From positions 915,795 to 979,794 of the forward strand of contig OY253682.1 of assembly GCA_958009085.1 (NCBI GenBank): DNA of 64,000 nucleotides, in the 5' to 3' direction. The notes under the pieces are model-generated. The model saw only the letters and a list, made by a program, of their open reading frames with translations, was not told where the DNA came from and made no database searches. The position numbers and the translations under genes were made by a program. Shown in pieces: positions 28,466-40,208 of the stretch (the first letter of the stretch is position 1; each line of letters starts with the position of its first letter). The stretch is from Protoeuglena noctilucae (taxonomy: Eukaryota > Chlorophyta > Pedinophyceae > Marsupiomonadales > Marsupiomonadaceae).

Positions 28466-31400
28466 ATGGGAGACGTCAAGGGCCCCTCGGGTGCGCCCGA
28501 CCCTCGCGCGGCCCCTCCCAGCGAAGACGTCGTCGTCATTGAGGTTTCCGATGACTCTGACGACGATGACAGCGCGGTGGAGCTGCTGGCGGGCCAGGAC
28601 CTGCGCGTCGCGGAGCGGGAAGAGGCGCTGGTGGCGCAGTGGGAGGGCCTGCAGGCGAGCCGGGGCAGCGATGCGTCGAGATTCCCCTCCCGGTTGCTTT
28701 TCTTATACATTTCTTGCTTCATTTGCGATCGGATGTTCACATCGTGACCGCGCAGGGCGACAGGAATGCCAAGCGCCGATGGGCCCAGGAGTCGCTGGCG
28801 TGGCTGTGGGACCTGCCAGCCACGAGCGTGGCAGCGGAGGGCGGTCGGCACTGGTGGCATCGATGCCAGTCGCTGGCGTGCGTGTTGAGCAGCGAGGTGC
28901 TGCCTTATGTCCATGACAGCGACGCCGTGCGCGACATGTGGCGGGAGATGGCACAGCAGGTGCGGGAGTGGATGAGAGGGGTGGTGGTGATTGTGATGAT
29001 GTGGCAGTGTCATGATACATTCGCAGTTGTGGCACTGCCCTACCCTCGCTGGCACCCACACCCACACCCACACTGCTACCCCCACCCGCACCCACCCACC
29101 CTTCCCCCCAGATCACCGGTTGCGTTGCGTGTGCCGAGTCGTACCATGCGGCGGTGTCCACGATCGATTCTGACTATGAGGACGACGACTACAAAGCGAG
29201 ATTGATGTGCACGATGGGGCGACTGGACCGTGAGAGGGTCGTGGGGGTCATTGGGGAGGCCGTAAGGGAGGGGGGGGAGGGGGGGGAGGCGGCGGGTGAG
29301 GCTGGGGTTGCATGGGGCAGCGCGGGTGCCGACACGGGTGCTAGATGAAGTGGCGTGGGGTTCACGGGTGCTTGCGTGGTGGGTGAGTGACGGGTGCCAC
29401 AACCCCCTGGCACATCCCCAATGCATCTTTACTGCCACTGTCCCTCTCTCTGCATATATAGCATCTATACTGCCATTGTCCCTCCCTCTGCATATATACA
29501 TACCACTCACCCACTCACCCACTCCCACCCCCACCCACCCGACAGTGTCTCGCCTGTCACACGCCCTGCGTGAGCCCCTCACCCACCCGCGGCTGCTGAG
29601 GGACCCTGCGATCGAAGACGCAGCGGCAGCCGCGGTGCAGAGACTCTCACAATGGGCATCGGCAGCAGATACGAATGACGGTAACAGTAACAGTGGTGTC
29701 GGTGGTGGTGGTGGCAATGGCGATGACGACGTGACTTGCACCAAATACGCCGCGCTCCCCCCGCTGCCGCTGGGAGGGCTCGCGTGGCTGCTGGGCTGCG
29801 CGGACGGCGGTGCGGCTGCCGCGTGCGGGCGAGTGCTGGCGGAGGCAGTGCGTGGGGCGGCGGAGGGGGAGGGGGCGGGGGTGGCAAATGCCGCGGCGGC
29901 GTGGGTGCGGTTCCTGCAGGAGAGGGGTATGGGTGTGGGGATGGGTGTGCTTGTTGTGTCAGTGTGGGTGCTTATCACGCCTGTATAATACTAGTAACTA
30001 GCGCACTTATCATCACCATCATTCATCATGCTTGCACTTGCCTGCAGACGGGTACGTGGCCCCCCCCGCCCCCCGGCTGCGACGTCGCCGCAGCAATGGA
30101 CCGCAGTCGTGCCTGGCGTGCTTTGGCCCTCCTCTCCTCGTCGCTGCCCCCCGCATCGCTGGACGAAGTCGCGTCCTCTTGCGACGGGTGGCTCGCGACC
30201 GCAGTGGGGGTGGCGCTGGCACCCGGGGCCCGCGACCGCACCGCGTTGATGGCGGGGAGGTGTCTCAGGCATCTAATAACCGCGCAGGGGGAGTGGAGGG
30301 ACGAAGGCACGACACCGGCGTCGCTGGCGGGGAGGGTGGCGGCGGCGCTGAGAGACCCCGCTGCCAGCTCCGCGGTGCTTTTGGAGCGCGTGCGGATGGC
30401 GGCGGCGGCGGCGAGGGCGGCGGCGGCGGGGGAGGGTTGGGGCGGGGAGGGGGCGGCGGCGGCGGTCGGGGCGCTGATGCGGGGGCTGCTGGGTGAGGGG
30501 CGCGGTTGGTTGTTGTTGTTGGAAGAGAATGGTGTGGATTGAGTGAGATTGGATAGCAACGCATGATGTATGGTGTATGGCATATGCAGACTCGCATGGG
30601 TGCCCTTGCGTGGAAGTGCATGCTGTTCATCATTGAGACGTATAATCAGTTCGCCACTGTTTATCGCTTATATTGTTCCTTCCTCTAACATCCCCCCACT
30701 CCCCATCCCCCCAGGCCTCTCCTCCGCCCCCACCGCCTCCCCCGCCGTTCGCGCGGCATCCGCCACCGCTGCCTGGGCCATGGCTGGGGACCTGACATCG
30801 ATGGGGTTGTCATCGGGACGAGTGAGCGATGCGTTCGGCAGAGAGCTGGTCAGGGCGGTTGGGGAGGGGGACGAGGGGCAGGGGGCGGAGGCGATGATCG
30901 CGTGGTGAGGGCGCGCGTGGCACAAGACACTGCTATGGTATGAGCATAGCACAAGTGTCCAATACAATCTGAGTACCACACTGTGATACGAACATAGCAC
31001 AGTGTGGAATTGACCAATTCCATGACCACTTACAACCACACTTTAGTGTCTCAAAGTGTCCCATATCTCCACTAACACCCCCTCACAGTCTCACTCTTCC
31101 AACCCCATATCACCACTCACACTCACCCCTGTCATCCACCCCCCCAGTGTCGCCCGACTGCTCACATCCGATGCCCTGTCCCTCGCCTCCGCCTGCCCCC
31201 CTTCCCCCGTCGACGCCGTGGACCTCTGCCTCAGCGACATCGCCACTCTGACACACCATTCCAACACACAGACTGGCACGGACACAGTCAATGCGATGCG
31301 TGCGCAAGTGGGGGCGGTGGGGGCGTACGCCTGCTGCCCCGCTCTGTGGCACGGACTGGCACTGGCAAAGCACCCCGCGATACTCACGGCCATGTGCCTG

Positions 31401-34400
31401 GCCGGTGCAGCGCTGGCCGCCACCCCCGCGCCCCTCACCCCCACCCCCGCCCCACCCCAAACACGCGCACCCGCACCCGTCACTGTGCCTGGTGGCTTTC
31501 TGTCCGAGGGCCGACTGCGGGGGACTGGTAACGAATCGTCGAGTGTGTCATCAGAGACATTCACGGGGCAGCGCGTGGCTTTGAGAGCAGGGCCGTTGTT
31601 AGGAGAGCTGAGAGCCGCAGCGGCGGGGGCGGCGTGGACGGTGGCAGGCAACCCCGCCGCATTCACCAGCGGCGATCACAAGCGGCGACTGCGCGCCCCG
31701 CTGCTACGCGCACTGCTGCTGCTGCTGGGATCTAGCTCAGCGTCAGCGCAGGGGGCGGCGAGGGAGGCGTTGGTGGCGCTGTGCGGGGAGGCGGTGGGGA
31801 TGGCGGCGGCAATGCGAGAGGTGGCGAGGGGGGCGGTGGGGCGAGCCGCGATGGCGGGGGCGGTGGCGGCGGTGGCGGCGGGGGCGCAACGATGCGCGCT
31901 AGATGAGGGGGCGTGGCATGCGCTGAGCGGGGACGCGTCCGCTCAGGCGTGGGGCATGTGCGCGTCTGTGCTGCGCGCGTGGGAGACTGCGGGGGTGCAG
32001 AGCGGGGTGGAGACGGAGGTGGTGCAGGCGTGTCGTGCGGCGTGGGAGGCGTGCCTGGCCGTGATGGCGTGCGGGGTGGCGAGGGGGGGGGGGCGTGGTG
32101 CGGTGCGCACGCATGGTGAGAGATGCCATGTGCATGCTTGGTGAGAGAAGGAATGCGCACGCATGGTGAGATCGTGAGAGGGGTGGTGTTGGGGAGGGGG
32201 GACAGAGCTGTGCTGTGAGCTTTGCTGTTCTGCTGCTACTCTTTGCATGCCCGCTCTTAGCAGCACCTCGCCTCGCTCACTCTCTGCGCATCTGCACCCC
32301 CCCACTCCCTCACTCACTGCTACCCTCACTGCCACCCTCACCCTCGCTGCTACCCTCACCCTCCCCCCATCTCCTCTCCCCCCCAGCTCATCGCTGTGGG
32401 TGAGTCGATGGCCTCCTTGTCATCTCTACTAACAGACTCCCTGTCTGCAACTGACAAAGCGAACGCAGCCGCTGCCATGTTGGAGGTGATGGGGCAGGCG
32501 GGGGCTGTGGAGGCATCGGAGGGGGCAGCGCAGTGGGCGGAGCTGTGGGCGAGGGGGAGGCGGGGGAAGGGGGCGGTGGCGAGGGTGGTGGGGGGGATAC
32601 GGGGGGAAGGCGAGTGGGGGGGAGATAGGGGGGAATGGGGTTGACAGGGAACAGGCGAGTGGGGGGGAGAGATGTAGGGGGCAGAGATAAGGGGCGAGTG
32701 GGGGAGGCAGGGAACATGCGAGGGTGCAGGCAGTAGCTCTAAATGCTTTCGGATGAACAGGCAACCATGCACATTGCCGCCGCTATCAACCCCTTTCCTC
32801 GCCCTTTCTCTCACCCATTCCCCACCATCATCCTCCATCTCTCTCTCCCCCACCCCCAGTGCCCCCCAACGTCACTGCTCGTCTGGTCCGTGCACGCGAC
32901 ACCGCATCTGGCATCCACAGCCGCATCCCAGCACAGGACAAGGCAGCCATCGCAGCCATGGCCATTCCCGGTCATTCCAATGACACTGCATCGATCACAA
33001 AAGGACTCTCCGCACCCCCCCACGCAACTGCAACGGCACCCCAACCACCCACGCCCGCACCGTCGCACCCACCGCACGCATCGCACCCCAACGCCGCCAC
33101 CCGCCCTGCCCCAGCCATCCGCGACCGCCTCGCTGCCGTGGCGAAAAGAGAAGGCGTCATCCCAGCTCCCACCCACTCCCGCCGCTCCACCCACACCACC
33201 TCCGCACCACCGCACCCACGCCACGCACCCGCACCCCCCCGCCCCACCCCCACTGCCCCATCCCCCGCCCTCCCCGCCCCCGCCCCCGTCACTCTGCTCC
33301 CCGCTGACACCGCAGCTCCCCCCGTGGCCCTGCTTCCCCACATCCCCGCCTCTCGCCCCGCCCCCTCCCCCGCCCCACTACGCGCGCCCCTTCGCTTGGA
33401 TCGTGTGCTGGCTGCCGTGCTGTCATGGGACGCGCGATGGCTGCAGGACCCCACGTTTGTTTCTGGCAATTGCCACGCTCCCTACCGCCCCCCTCTGCCG
33501 GCCAGAGTGCCAGACACTTGCGCCGACCCCGTTTCCTATGCTCACGCTTTCCTGCCTCTGTTATTGGAGGAGCTTAGGGCGGGGGTGGAGGCGGAGATAG
33601 AAGAGAAGGGGGGACTGGCAGTTATTATAAAGCAGGCGATGGGGGGTGACAGGAATGCGCGGTGGTGTGCGGGGCGTGTGGCGGAGGTGCGGACGTTGGG
33701 GGCGAGCGTGAAGGAAGTGAGGGTGGCGGTGGATGCGAGGGGTGCGTGGCTGTGGGAGCATGAGCTGGTTCTCATGATACCCGGCAAGCCCAGAGATGGG
33801 GGGAGCGAGAGTGATAGTGATACTGATAGAGAGGGGGTGGGCGCGTGTCATGCATTGGGGGTGGTGAGGGGTGCGGGGGCAGAGAGGTCAACTGACAGGA
33901 AAGGGAGGGATGTGGTGGTGACGATGGCGGCGCCGGGGGGTGAGGCTTTTACCCCCGGCGTGGCGCTGTGCGGGGTGGGGAGTGAGGAGATGGCCAAGCG
34001 ACTGAGAGCGGTGGCAGAGCGGTGCGTGCCCGGGGCAGCGTGGGTGGCGGTGGGGCTGGGGGGCCTGGCGCCGCATGTGAGGCAGGTGCAGGCATTGGAG
34101 AGGATGCCTGCGATGCCGAGGGGAGTGGTGGAGGAGATTCTGCAGCCCAGGAAAGGGGCGAGGGGGGCGGATGGCGCATCGACCCCCGCACGCACCCAGC
34201 CACAGCCACAGTCACAGGTGCTGTCCTATTCACAGTCACCATCCCAACCCCATTCGCAACCCCACTCACAGCCACAGTCACATGATGTCGCATCTCGCAT
34301 CACCGATGTCCTGCGCCGTGCCCTGCCCCCCGCCTTCGTGTCTCACTGCGATGCGACGCTGACAGCCCCGCAACGGTCGGCGGTCGCTGCGCTGTTCTCC

Positions 34401-37400
34401 CCCCGCCGCATCGCACTCGTGATGGGGCCGCCGGGCACCGGCAAGACGCGGGCAGTGGGGGCGCTGGTGGGGGCATTGCTGCTGCAAAAGAGACGGGCGC
34501 TGGGGAGCGTGCTGGGTGGTGGTAACCATCAACGCAGCGACAAGCGGGGGGTGGCGATAACAGCGGGAAGCAATCGCGGCGACAGGCGGGGGAATGAAGT
34601 AACTGCGGCAGTGGGGGATGGGCGTGTGCGTGTCTTGGTGTGCGCGCAGTCCAATGCGGCTGTGGATGAGGTGGCGTGTAGGCTAGCGAGGGACGGGGTG
34701 GTGGGTGCGGACGGGAAGCATCGGAAATGCAGGGTGGTGCGGATGGGGAAGGCGGATGCGGTGTCGGTAGAAGCGAGGGCATTGCTGGTGGATGTGGTGG
34801 CGGGGGAGGGGGAGGGGAGGGGGGAGAGTCAAGAGGTGGTGCGGCTGAGGGGGCGGGAGAGGGAGTTGAGGGAGAGGCTGGGGGTGTTGCGGGCGGAGAG
34901 GGCGGAGCTGGAGGGGGGGGGTGGAGGGGGTGGGGGTGGGGGGCGGGGAGGGCGGTGAGGGGCAGAGAGAGGGTGAGGGAGAGGGAGAGGGGAATGAGAG
35001 GAAGGGAGCAGGCAAGGGAGAGGGAGAGGGGGAGGGGGAGGGTGGGTCAAGCAGTGTCAGTGCGCGTGTCGACCGTCTCCGTGCGTTGAAGCGGGAGCAG
35101 TGGGAGCGTACGGAGGAGCTGCACGCGGTGAAGGCGGCACTGCAGAGAGAGAGGCGAGAGATGGGTGGATTGATGTGGGATGAGGGGTTGTAGCTGTGTG
35201 TGCATGCCACTCCCCCCTCTCCCCTCTGCAATGACCGCCTGGACCGCCTCTCTTTCACACAACACCATCACACCCAACCCCTCACTCTCTCACACCCATC
35301 ACACCCACCCACACTATCACACAAACTCCCCCCCCTCCCCCCCCCCCCCCCCCCCCCCACCAGTGACCGCCTGGACCGCCTCTCCGCCGACCGCCGCCGC
35401 GCCGCCCTGCTCTCCGCGGACGTCGTGGCATGCACCCTCTCAGCAGCGGGGGGGGAGCTGGCGGGACTGCTGTCCGGCGCATCTCACTGGCGCGGATTCG
35501 ACGCGCTGATCGTGGATGAGGCGGCGCAGGCACTGGAGCTGGCGTGCCTGGTCCCGATGACGCTGCTTGGGGCAGAGGCAAGGGTGGTGTTGGTGGGGGA
35601 CCCGCAGCAGCTGCCGGCCACGGTGATGTCCAGGCACGCGGGGGCAGCCACGCTCGCACAGTCCATGGTGAGACACTGGGGGGGGGGGGCGATGGTAGTG
35701 ATGGCTACGCTCAGTCCATGGTGAGACGAGATAGGGGGTGGGGGGAGACGATGGTTGATGAGGAGGCGATGGTGGTTATAAGTACACTCACTGCCACCCC
35801 CACTGCCGCCCCCACTGCCACCTAGCACACCCCCCCCCCCCCCCCCGTCCCTCCCCCCCAGTTCGAGCGCCTGCACCGTTCCCGCCACGCCGTGCTCCTC
35901 TCCCAGCAGTTCCGCATGCACCCCGCCATCTGCGCCTTCCCCAGCCGCTACTTCTACGCATCGCGGCTGACCTGCCACCCCAGCGTGACCGACACCACTC
36001 ACGCCGCACCCTGCCACTCTGCGCCCGCACTGGGCCCCCTGGTGATGTGGGATGTGAGGGGAAGGGAGGCGAGGGGCGGGGGTGCGGGTGGCTCTATGTG
36101 CAACACAACTGAGGCAGCCACGGTCGCCGCATTGCTGTGTTCGCTAAACAGTGCCTATCCCAATCACGGCATGCGAGTGCTCGTGGCCACTCCCTACCAG
36201 GGACAGGCGCGGGCGCTGAGGGAGGCGATGGAGGGGGCGGGGGTGGAGGGGGTGGAGGTGGCCACGGGTGAGGGGGGGGCGTGCATGCATGCGGGGTGTG
36301 TGTGTGTCTGTGTGTGTGTTATGGATGAAGCTCACATGTCATGCAGATGCTGTGTCTGTGCATTGAGCTGATATGACATGCATCGCATGCGCATTTCCCC
36401 ACTCTCATCTCTCCCATCCCTCTCTCATCACCCCTCCCCCCAGTCGACGCCTGCCAGGGCCGCGAGGCGGACGTCGTCGTCCTCTCCACCACGCGCGCAC
36501 GGCACGACGCCCATGCACTCTTGCAAAGAGGCACTACTGCACCCGCGCGCTCGTCAGCGGTGGGATTCCTCTCCGATGCTCGCCGCATGAACGTGGCCAT
36601 CACGCGCGCCCGGAGGTGCCTGTGGGTGGTGGGGCACGCGCCCACCCTCTGCACCGACCCGGCCTGGAGGGACATGGTGAGGGGGACATTGGGTTATGTG
36701 TAATGAGAAATAGGCAGAGTGAGGGATATGGGATAGGGATGGATGGGCAGTGTGGGGGCTCTCTCGTGTTTGTTCTCAACTCGCACGACCATGCTTACTA
36801 GTATCGTGATGTGGACGCGCTCCGCCCTCATCCCACTCACCCCACTCATTACTCATCCCACTCATCTCCCTCATCCCACTCATCCCCCTCACTCCCCCCC
36901 CAGGTGTTGGACCTGGAGAGTCGTGGGCTGGTGTTCACGGCACCCAGTCCCCACGACATGCCCCATGCATTGAAAAGGAGCGCAGGGGAGCTGAGGAGCA
37001 CGGAAGTGACGAGGATGGCGCAGCGACTGCGGGGGGCGGGGGGAGAGGGGGGGCAGGGGAGGGAAGCGGGTGCGGTTACTACTGGGGGGGTGGCGGGAAC
37101 TGGGGTTAATGCCAAGCGTGGGAGGGGAGAGGGCGATGCGGGGGCGGTGGGTGCCGGTCGCTCTTTGCCCCGCGTGGCTGGGGCATCGGTGGCTGCAGAG
37201 GGGGAGGGGCCGGTGGCAAAGCGGCCGAGGGTGCAGGGGGGGGAGTTGCAAGTGGGGGTGACGAGTGCGGTGGAAGCAAGTGTACAAGCAGCAAGTGCAG
37301 TTGCGACAACTGCCAAGGCACCAAGTGCATTGGAACCCAGTGCATTAACACAAAGCACGGTCCCCACTGCAACACCGATGCGGTCGGCACCCATCGCCAG

Positions 37401-38004
37401 GGGAAGGGGCAGAGGTGCCGCTGCTACTTCCTCTGCTGCTGCCCCTGCGCCGCGTCAACCGTTGGCAGATGACGATCTCTTCGCGGCACTAGATGAGAGG
37501 AAGAGGAAGCAGCAGGCGGGCAAGCGGGGGACGCGGGGGAGGGGGGGTGCGGGTGCGGGTGCGGGTGCGGGTGGGAGTGTGGGGAGGGGGCAGGGGGGGA
37601 ATGGCAAAGCCGACGAGCCTCTCTTGTTCCTGGGCACGCGGGTGCAGAGATGCGAGGTGGGGGGCGGTGGGGTTGCGGGGAATGGGACGCCAGGCGCGGG
37701 GGCAGTAGGGCGTGGGAGTGGAAGTGGTGGCGGTGCAGTGGGGCGTGGCAGGGGCAGTGGCAGTGGGGGTGGCAGTGGTAGTGGTGGCAGTGCAGCTGGG
37801 CGTGGGAGTGGCCTTGGCGGCGGGGGGGCCGGGGCGGCGGCGGCGGGCAACGCGGGGCGCGGCAGTGGCGGCAGTGGCAGTGGCGGTGGTGTCGGTAACA
37901 GTCATCGTAATGCCAACGTGCCGGCATCATCATCAGACAACCGCGGAGGCCCCCGCCAGGACTCCAAAGCCCTCCTGGCATCGCTGCTGCGTGACGACGG
38001 ATGA
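28466..38004 (+). CDS. Senataxin/SEN1-like superfamily 1 helicase
   Basis: This is the longest gene, with about 17 exons. The ATG at 28466 leads to EDVVVIEVSDDSDDDDS, a SUMO-interacting motif: a hydrophobic core next to an acidic/serine run. Exons to about 32.6 kb encode Ala-rich helices like the N-terminal repeat region of SEN1. A long exon from about 32859 covers a Pro/His/Gln-rich linker and then the helicase core: MGPPGTGKTRAVGALV (Walker A, about 34421), VLVCAQSNAAVDEVA (Ia), LIVDEAAQALELA (II), VLVGDPQQLPATV (III), LLSQQFRMHPAIC (IV), VDACQGREADVVVLS (V) and RRMNVAITRARR (VI). The last exon is Gly/Arg-rich with GRGRG and GSGG repeats, a likely RNA-binding tail. SEN1/senataxin unwinds RNA:DNA hybrids and helps terminate transcription. 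Exon 1 seems to use a GC donor (CAG|GCGAGC), because only that keeps the frame. Confidence 0.85.
29422..29500 (+). repeat. Tandem 38-base repeat inside a SEN1-like intron
   Basis: Two copies of a unit beginning GCATCT and ending CTGCATATATA lie head to tail with three or four differences. The A/T content is high for this GC-rich window. Wholly intronic. Confidence 0.75.
32103..32172 (+). repeat. Donor-site segment in three copies (SEN1-like)
   Basis: GCGCACGCATGGTGAGAGA at 32104-32122 is followed by GTGCATGCTTGGTGAGAGA at about 32130-32148 and GCGCACGCATGGTGAGATC at about 32155-32173. Each copy contains a GTGAGA donor at an equivalent place, giving three closely spaced candidate exon ends. 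Confidence 0.8.
34194..34285 (+). repeat. CACAGCCACAG-type coding repeat (Gln/Ser/Pro/His linker)
   Basis: A CA-rich imperfect repeat encodes TQPQPQSQVLSYSQSPS and then SQPHSQPHSQPQS just before the helicase core. It is in frame and probably an unstructured linker of variable length. Confidence 0.8.
35232..35384 (+). repeat. Duplicated exon start (SEN1-like) and a poly-C run
   Basis: TGACCGCCTGGACCGCCTCTC occurs at 35232-35252 inside the intron and, identically, at 35364-35384, where it starts the exon (SDRLDRLSADRRRAALLSAD). Only the second copy has CAG directly before it; the first has GCAA. Between them is a run of about 26 C after position 35332, a likely site of sequencing error. Confidence 0.85.
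35650..35727 (+). repeat. Duplicated exon end with donor (SEN1-like)
   Basis: CAGTCCATGGTGAGAC, the exon end (LAQSM) with its donor, occurs at about 35659-35674 and again at about 35712-35727 in the intron, each preceded by ACGCTC. Confidence 0.85.
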
Positions 38005-38127
38005 CGAGGCTGTGTTAAATCAACACATATCAATCCATAGACACTTGCTAGACCAACATGCTTGTACATCTACTCTCTTACTCTTACCTCTTTGAAAACC
38101 TGGTCCATCCCACATGCACCCTTGTTC

Positions 38128-38881
38128 CTACTCGCCCCCCCTCACCCCCCCCGCCCCTCCCCCCATCCTCGCGCTCACCGCCACCCACGCGCGCTCAAAC
38201 GCCAAATAAGATGCTATCTTCAACAGCACCTCCGCCCACCCCACCCGCGCCAGGTCCTCCCAGTTTAACCGATCACCCAGCGTCAGCCCCACCGCCAGCA
38301 ACGTCGTGGCACTGGGGGGGAGGGTGTGGCGGTGGTGGTGGTGGTGGTACAGGTGGTGGTGGACACGACACTGGTAGTGATGCACTCGATGTGTTACTAG
38401 GTGCAATCGATCGATACACCAGATGCACTACTGCGTGCACTTGGATACACCTTCAAGTGCAACCCAATTGCACCCGAATGCCTTTGCCACACTATGAGCC
38501 CCCCACCGTCAAGCCCCTCACGTGAAGAAGAGTCGGTAGAGGACGGCCTTCACCGCAGACGCACCCACCGTGTCGCTGGTGACGCCCCTCTGCTCTGCCG
38601 CGCTGCAGATGCGGCCACTGAGCCCACGTCATGTATTAGGCAGGAAATTACACGCGCCCCGTGCAGTTCCGGGGCTTGGATTCCATGTCGATGCAATGCT
38701 ACGCTATGAACATGTCGCGCACTCACCGCATGCCGTCCTCGTAGCCCCTCTGGTAGTCGCTCCGATCCGATGGCGACGCGTGAAGGCGCCACCGCGGCCT
38801 GGGAGGTGCGTGGAGCGTTACCCGGACAGGGATTGGAGGCCAGGGAACAGAAATTCTACATGCCATTGCAGGCGCGGACAT
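38128..38881 (-). CDS. DUF2061-like small membrane protein
   Basis: Three exons join in phase: 38881 to about 38734, about 38611 to 38523, and 38311 to 38128. The product is about 140 residues. It begins MSAPAMACRISVPWPPIPV, an Arg/Pro-rich leader that could be a plastid or mitochondrial targeting sequence. The body reads SDYQRGYEDGMRAAEQ, then SAVKAVLYRLFFTATTLLAV and EVLLKIASYLAFERAWVAV. The K-x-x-x-Y/W-R start, a central hydrophobic stretch with a GD turn, and the closing ERAW match DUF2061 proteins, which have two membrane helices; their function is not known. It ends 124 bases from the SEN1-like stop in convergent orientation. Confidence 0.7.
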
Positions 38882-38936
38882 CGCGAAGGGGCCTCGACCG
38901 CGGGGCACGCAGGCAATGCAGGGACGACGGCCGCGA

Positions 38937-39150
38937 ACACCGTGGGCGTGCGATTGAGCTGCTTTGACAGAATTCAGTGGCATTAGTACCGATAGCTGTA
39001 GAGGGTTGCTTTTGTTTTGCATCTCGGCGCCCACCAGAGGCCGAAAAGTGTGCTGACGTGCCGTACTTGCGGGTCTTGCCCCTGCAAGGCGTGGCCCGCG
39101 TCCTCTGAACTCGCGCAGGCCTCTGCAGTCACAGCATTCTGTCCAGACGC
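38937..39150 (+). repeat. Duplicated upstream block, copy A
   Basis: About 210 bases, from GTGGGCGTGCGATTGAGCTG through GAATTCAG, CATTAGTACCGATA, TTTTGTTTTGCA, CAGAGGCCGAAAAGTG and CTTGCCCCTGCAAGGCGTG to CACAGCATTC, recur at 40209-40410 with roughly 85% identity by eye. Copy A carries a short insertion after GAAAAGTG. It starts close to the divergent DUF2061 start. Confidence 0.85.
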
Positions 39151-39320
39151 AGTCCTCCGCAACTGCAACTGCAACCACTCGGTGAGAAGTACGGCCGATC
39201 ACACCTGGGACCCCAAAATGACGGACATCTTCCCCAAAATGACTTCTACTATCGTGACCTCGCAACTTTCGGTCAACGCGCAACAGTGTCGCTGTCTCTG
39301 GGATGCGACAGTTTAAATAA

Positions 39321-39749
39321 TTGCTTAGCTGTACGTCGCTGGCCAATCGCGAGGGAGGCCGCTTCGGGCCGCGCCCGCAGGACCAGGTTCTGGGCTTGTC
39401 GGTCGCCTGGCGCGAAGAGCGGCAGAGATGGACCGCGACTCTGCTTCTGGATGACGCGCCTCGCGAAGCCCTGCGGAACAAAAGCGTTGTTGATGCACGT
39501 GGATGCTTCCGCAGCTCGAATCTCTTCGATCCTGTGCCCTCCAGGAAAGACAAGGCGCTGCGGCGCTCGTACTTACGATCCCAGCTGGAAATCATTGCAC
39601 GGCTGCCAATCTTGCTCCAGATATTCGTGGGAGTGGGGGCGCTCATGGTCTTTGGCGTCCTGTCGTGTGTTACGCTTTACGCGCTTGGCTTCCTCCTCTT
39701 GTATATCATGGTCACGATATTCGGACCTATCCATATAGGGACTCACTAA
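39321..39749 (+). CDS. Possible small membrane protein, unrecognised (5' end unclear)
   Basis: An open frame with no family I recognise. It codes for a charged stretch (KDKALRRSYLRSQLEIIARL) followed by two hydrophobic segments, LPILLQIFVGVGALMVFGVL and YALGFLLLYIMVTIFGPI, and ends HIGTH. There is no ATG at its 5' end, so if it is real there must be an upstream exon or an internal start. It lies downstream of copy A of the duplicated block, as WDR12 lies downstream of copy B. Its C-terminal coding end, stop codon included, is tandemly duplicated. It could also be chance, since GC-rich sequence keeps many frames open. Confidence 0.3.
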   Translation: MLSCTSLANREGGRFGPRPQDQVLGLSVAWREERQRWTATLLLDDAPREALRNKSVVDARGCFRSSNLFDPVPSRKDKALRRSYLRSQLEIIARLPILLQIFVGVGALMVFGVLSCVTLYALGFLLLYIMVTIFGPIHIGTH

Positions 39750-39882
39750 CCCTCTCTAGATCCCAGGGTTGGAGGGGGCTACGCGCTTGGCTTCCTCCTC
39801 TTGTATATCATGGTCACGATATTCGGACCTATCCATATAGGGACTCACTAACCCTCTCTAGATCCCAGGGTTGGAGGGGGCA
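39679..39882 (+). repeat. Perfect 102-base tandem duplication
   Basis: Two head-to-tail copies of 102 bases, starting ACGCGCTTGG and ending TTGGAGGGGGC (39679-39780 and 39781-39882), look identical apart from the final base. The unit spans the last hydrophobic segment, the stop codon and downstream sequence of the doubtful ORF. The identity implies a recent event. Confidence 0.95.
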
Positions 39883-40208
39883 CCCTCAAGGAGTTTAGAG
39901 GGGGGGTCGCGGTGAATGTTCTCGCTTTGGCCAAACGTGAGGCGTGAGTGCGACGTGCGTGTGTGGTGAACGATAACTTTGAAATCCAAAGTCATCGAGT
40001 TCCCTCGGCCATCCACAGCATCACTCGGGTACCCTATAGCCCGGGGCGGGCGCTGGGGCATTGAGCCCCGGGAGGCGCATGCGGACGCCTGCGCGGCTAC
40101 ACGCTTTCGGAAAGTGAAGCACGCGTGGTCCGTTGTGAGCTCCATAAGCTCACGGGACGAGCGCACGAAGCTGCGGCCAGAAAAAGGGGGGGCATGCAAG
40201 CGGATCGG
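39883..40208. other. Stretch without a supported gene
   Basis: Open frames occur on both strands but show no motif. The region lies between the 102-base tandem repeat and copy B of the duplicated upstream block. Confidence 0.4.

Noticed and set aside
38723-39646. A 307-codon open frame on the minus strand
   Set aside because: Only its last part is coding, as the first exon of the DUF2061 gene. The upstream part has no motif and lies in the duplicated region.
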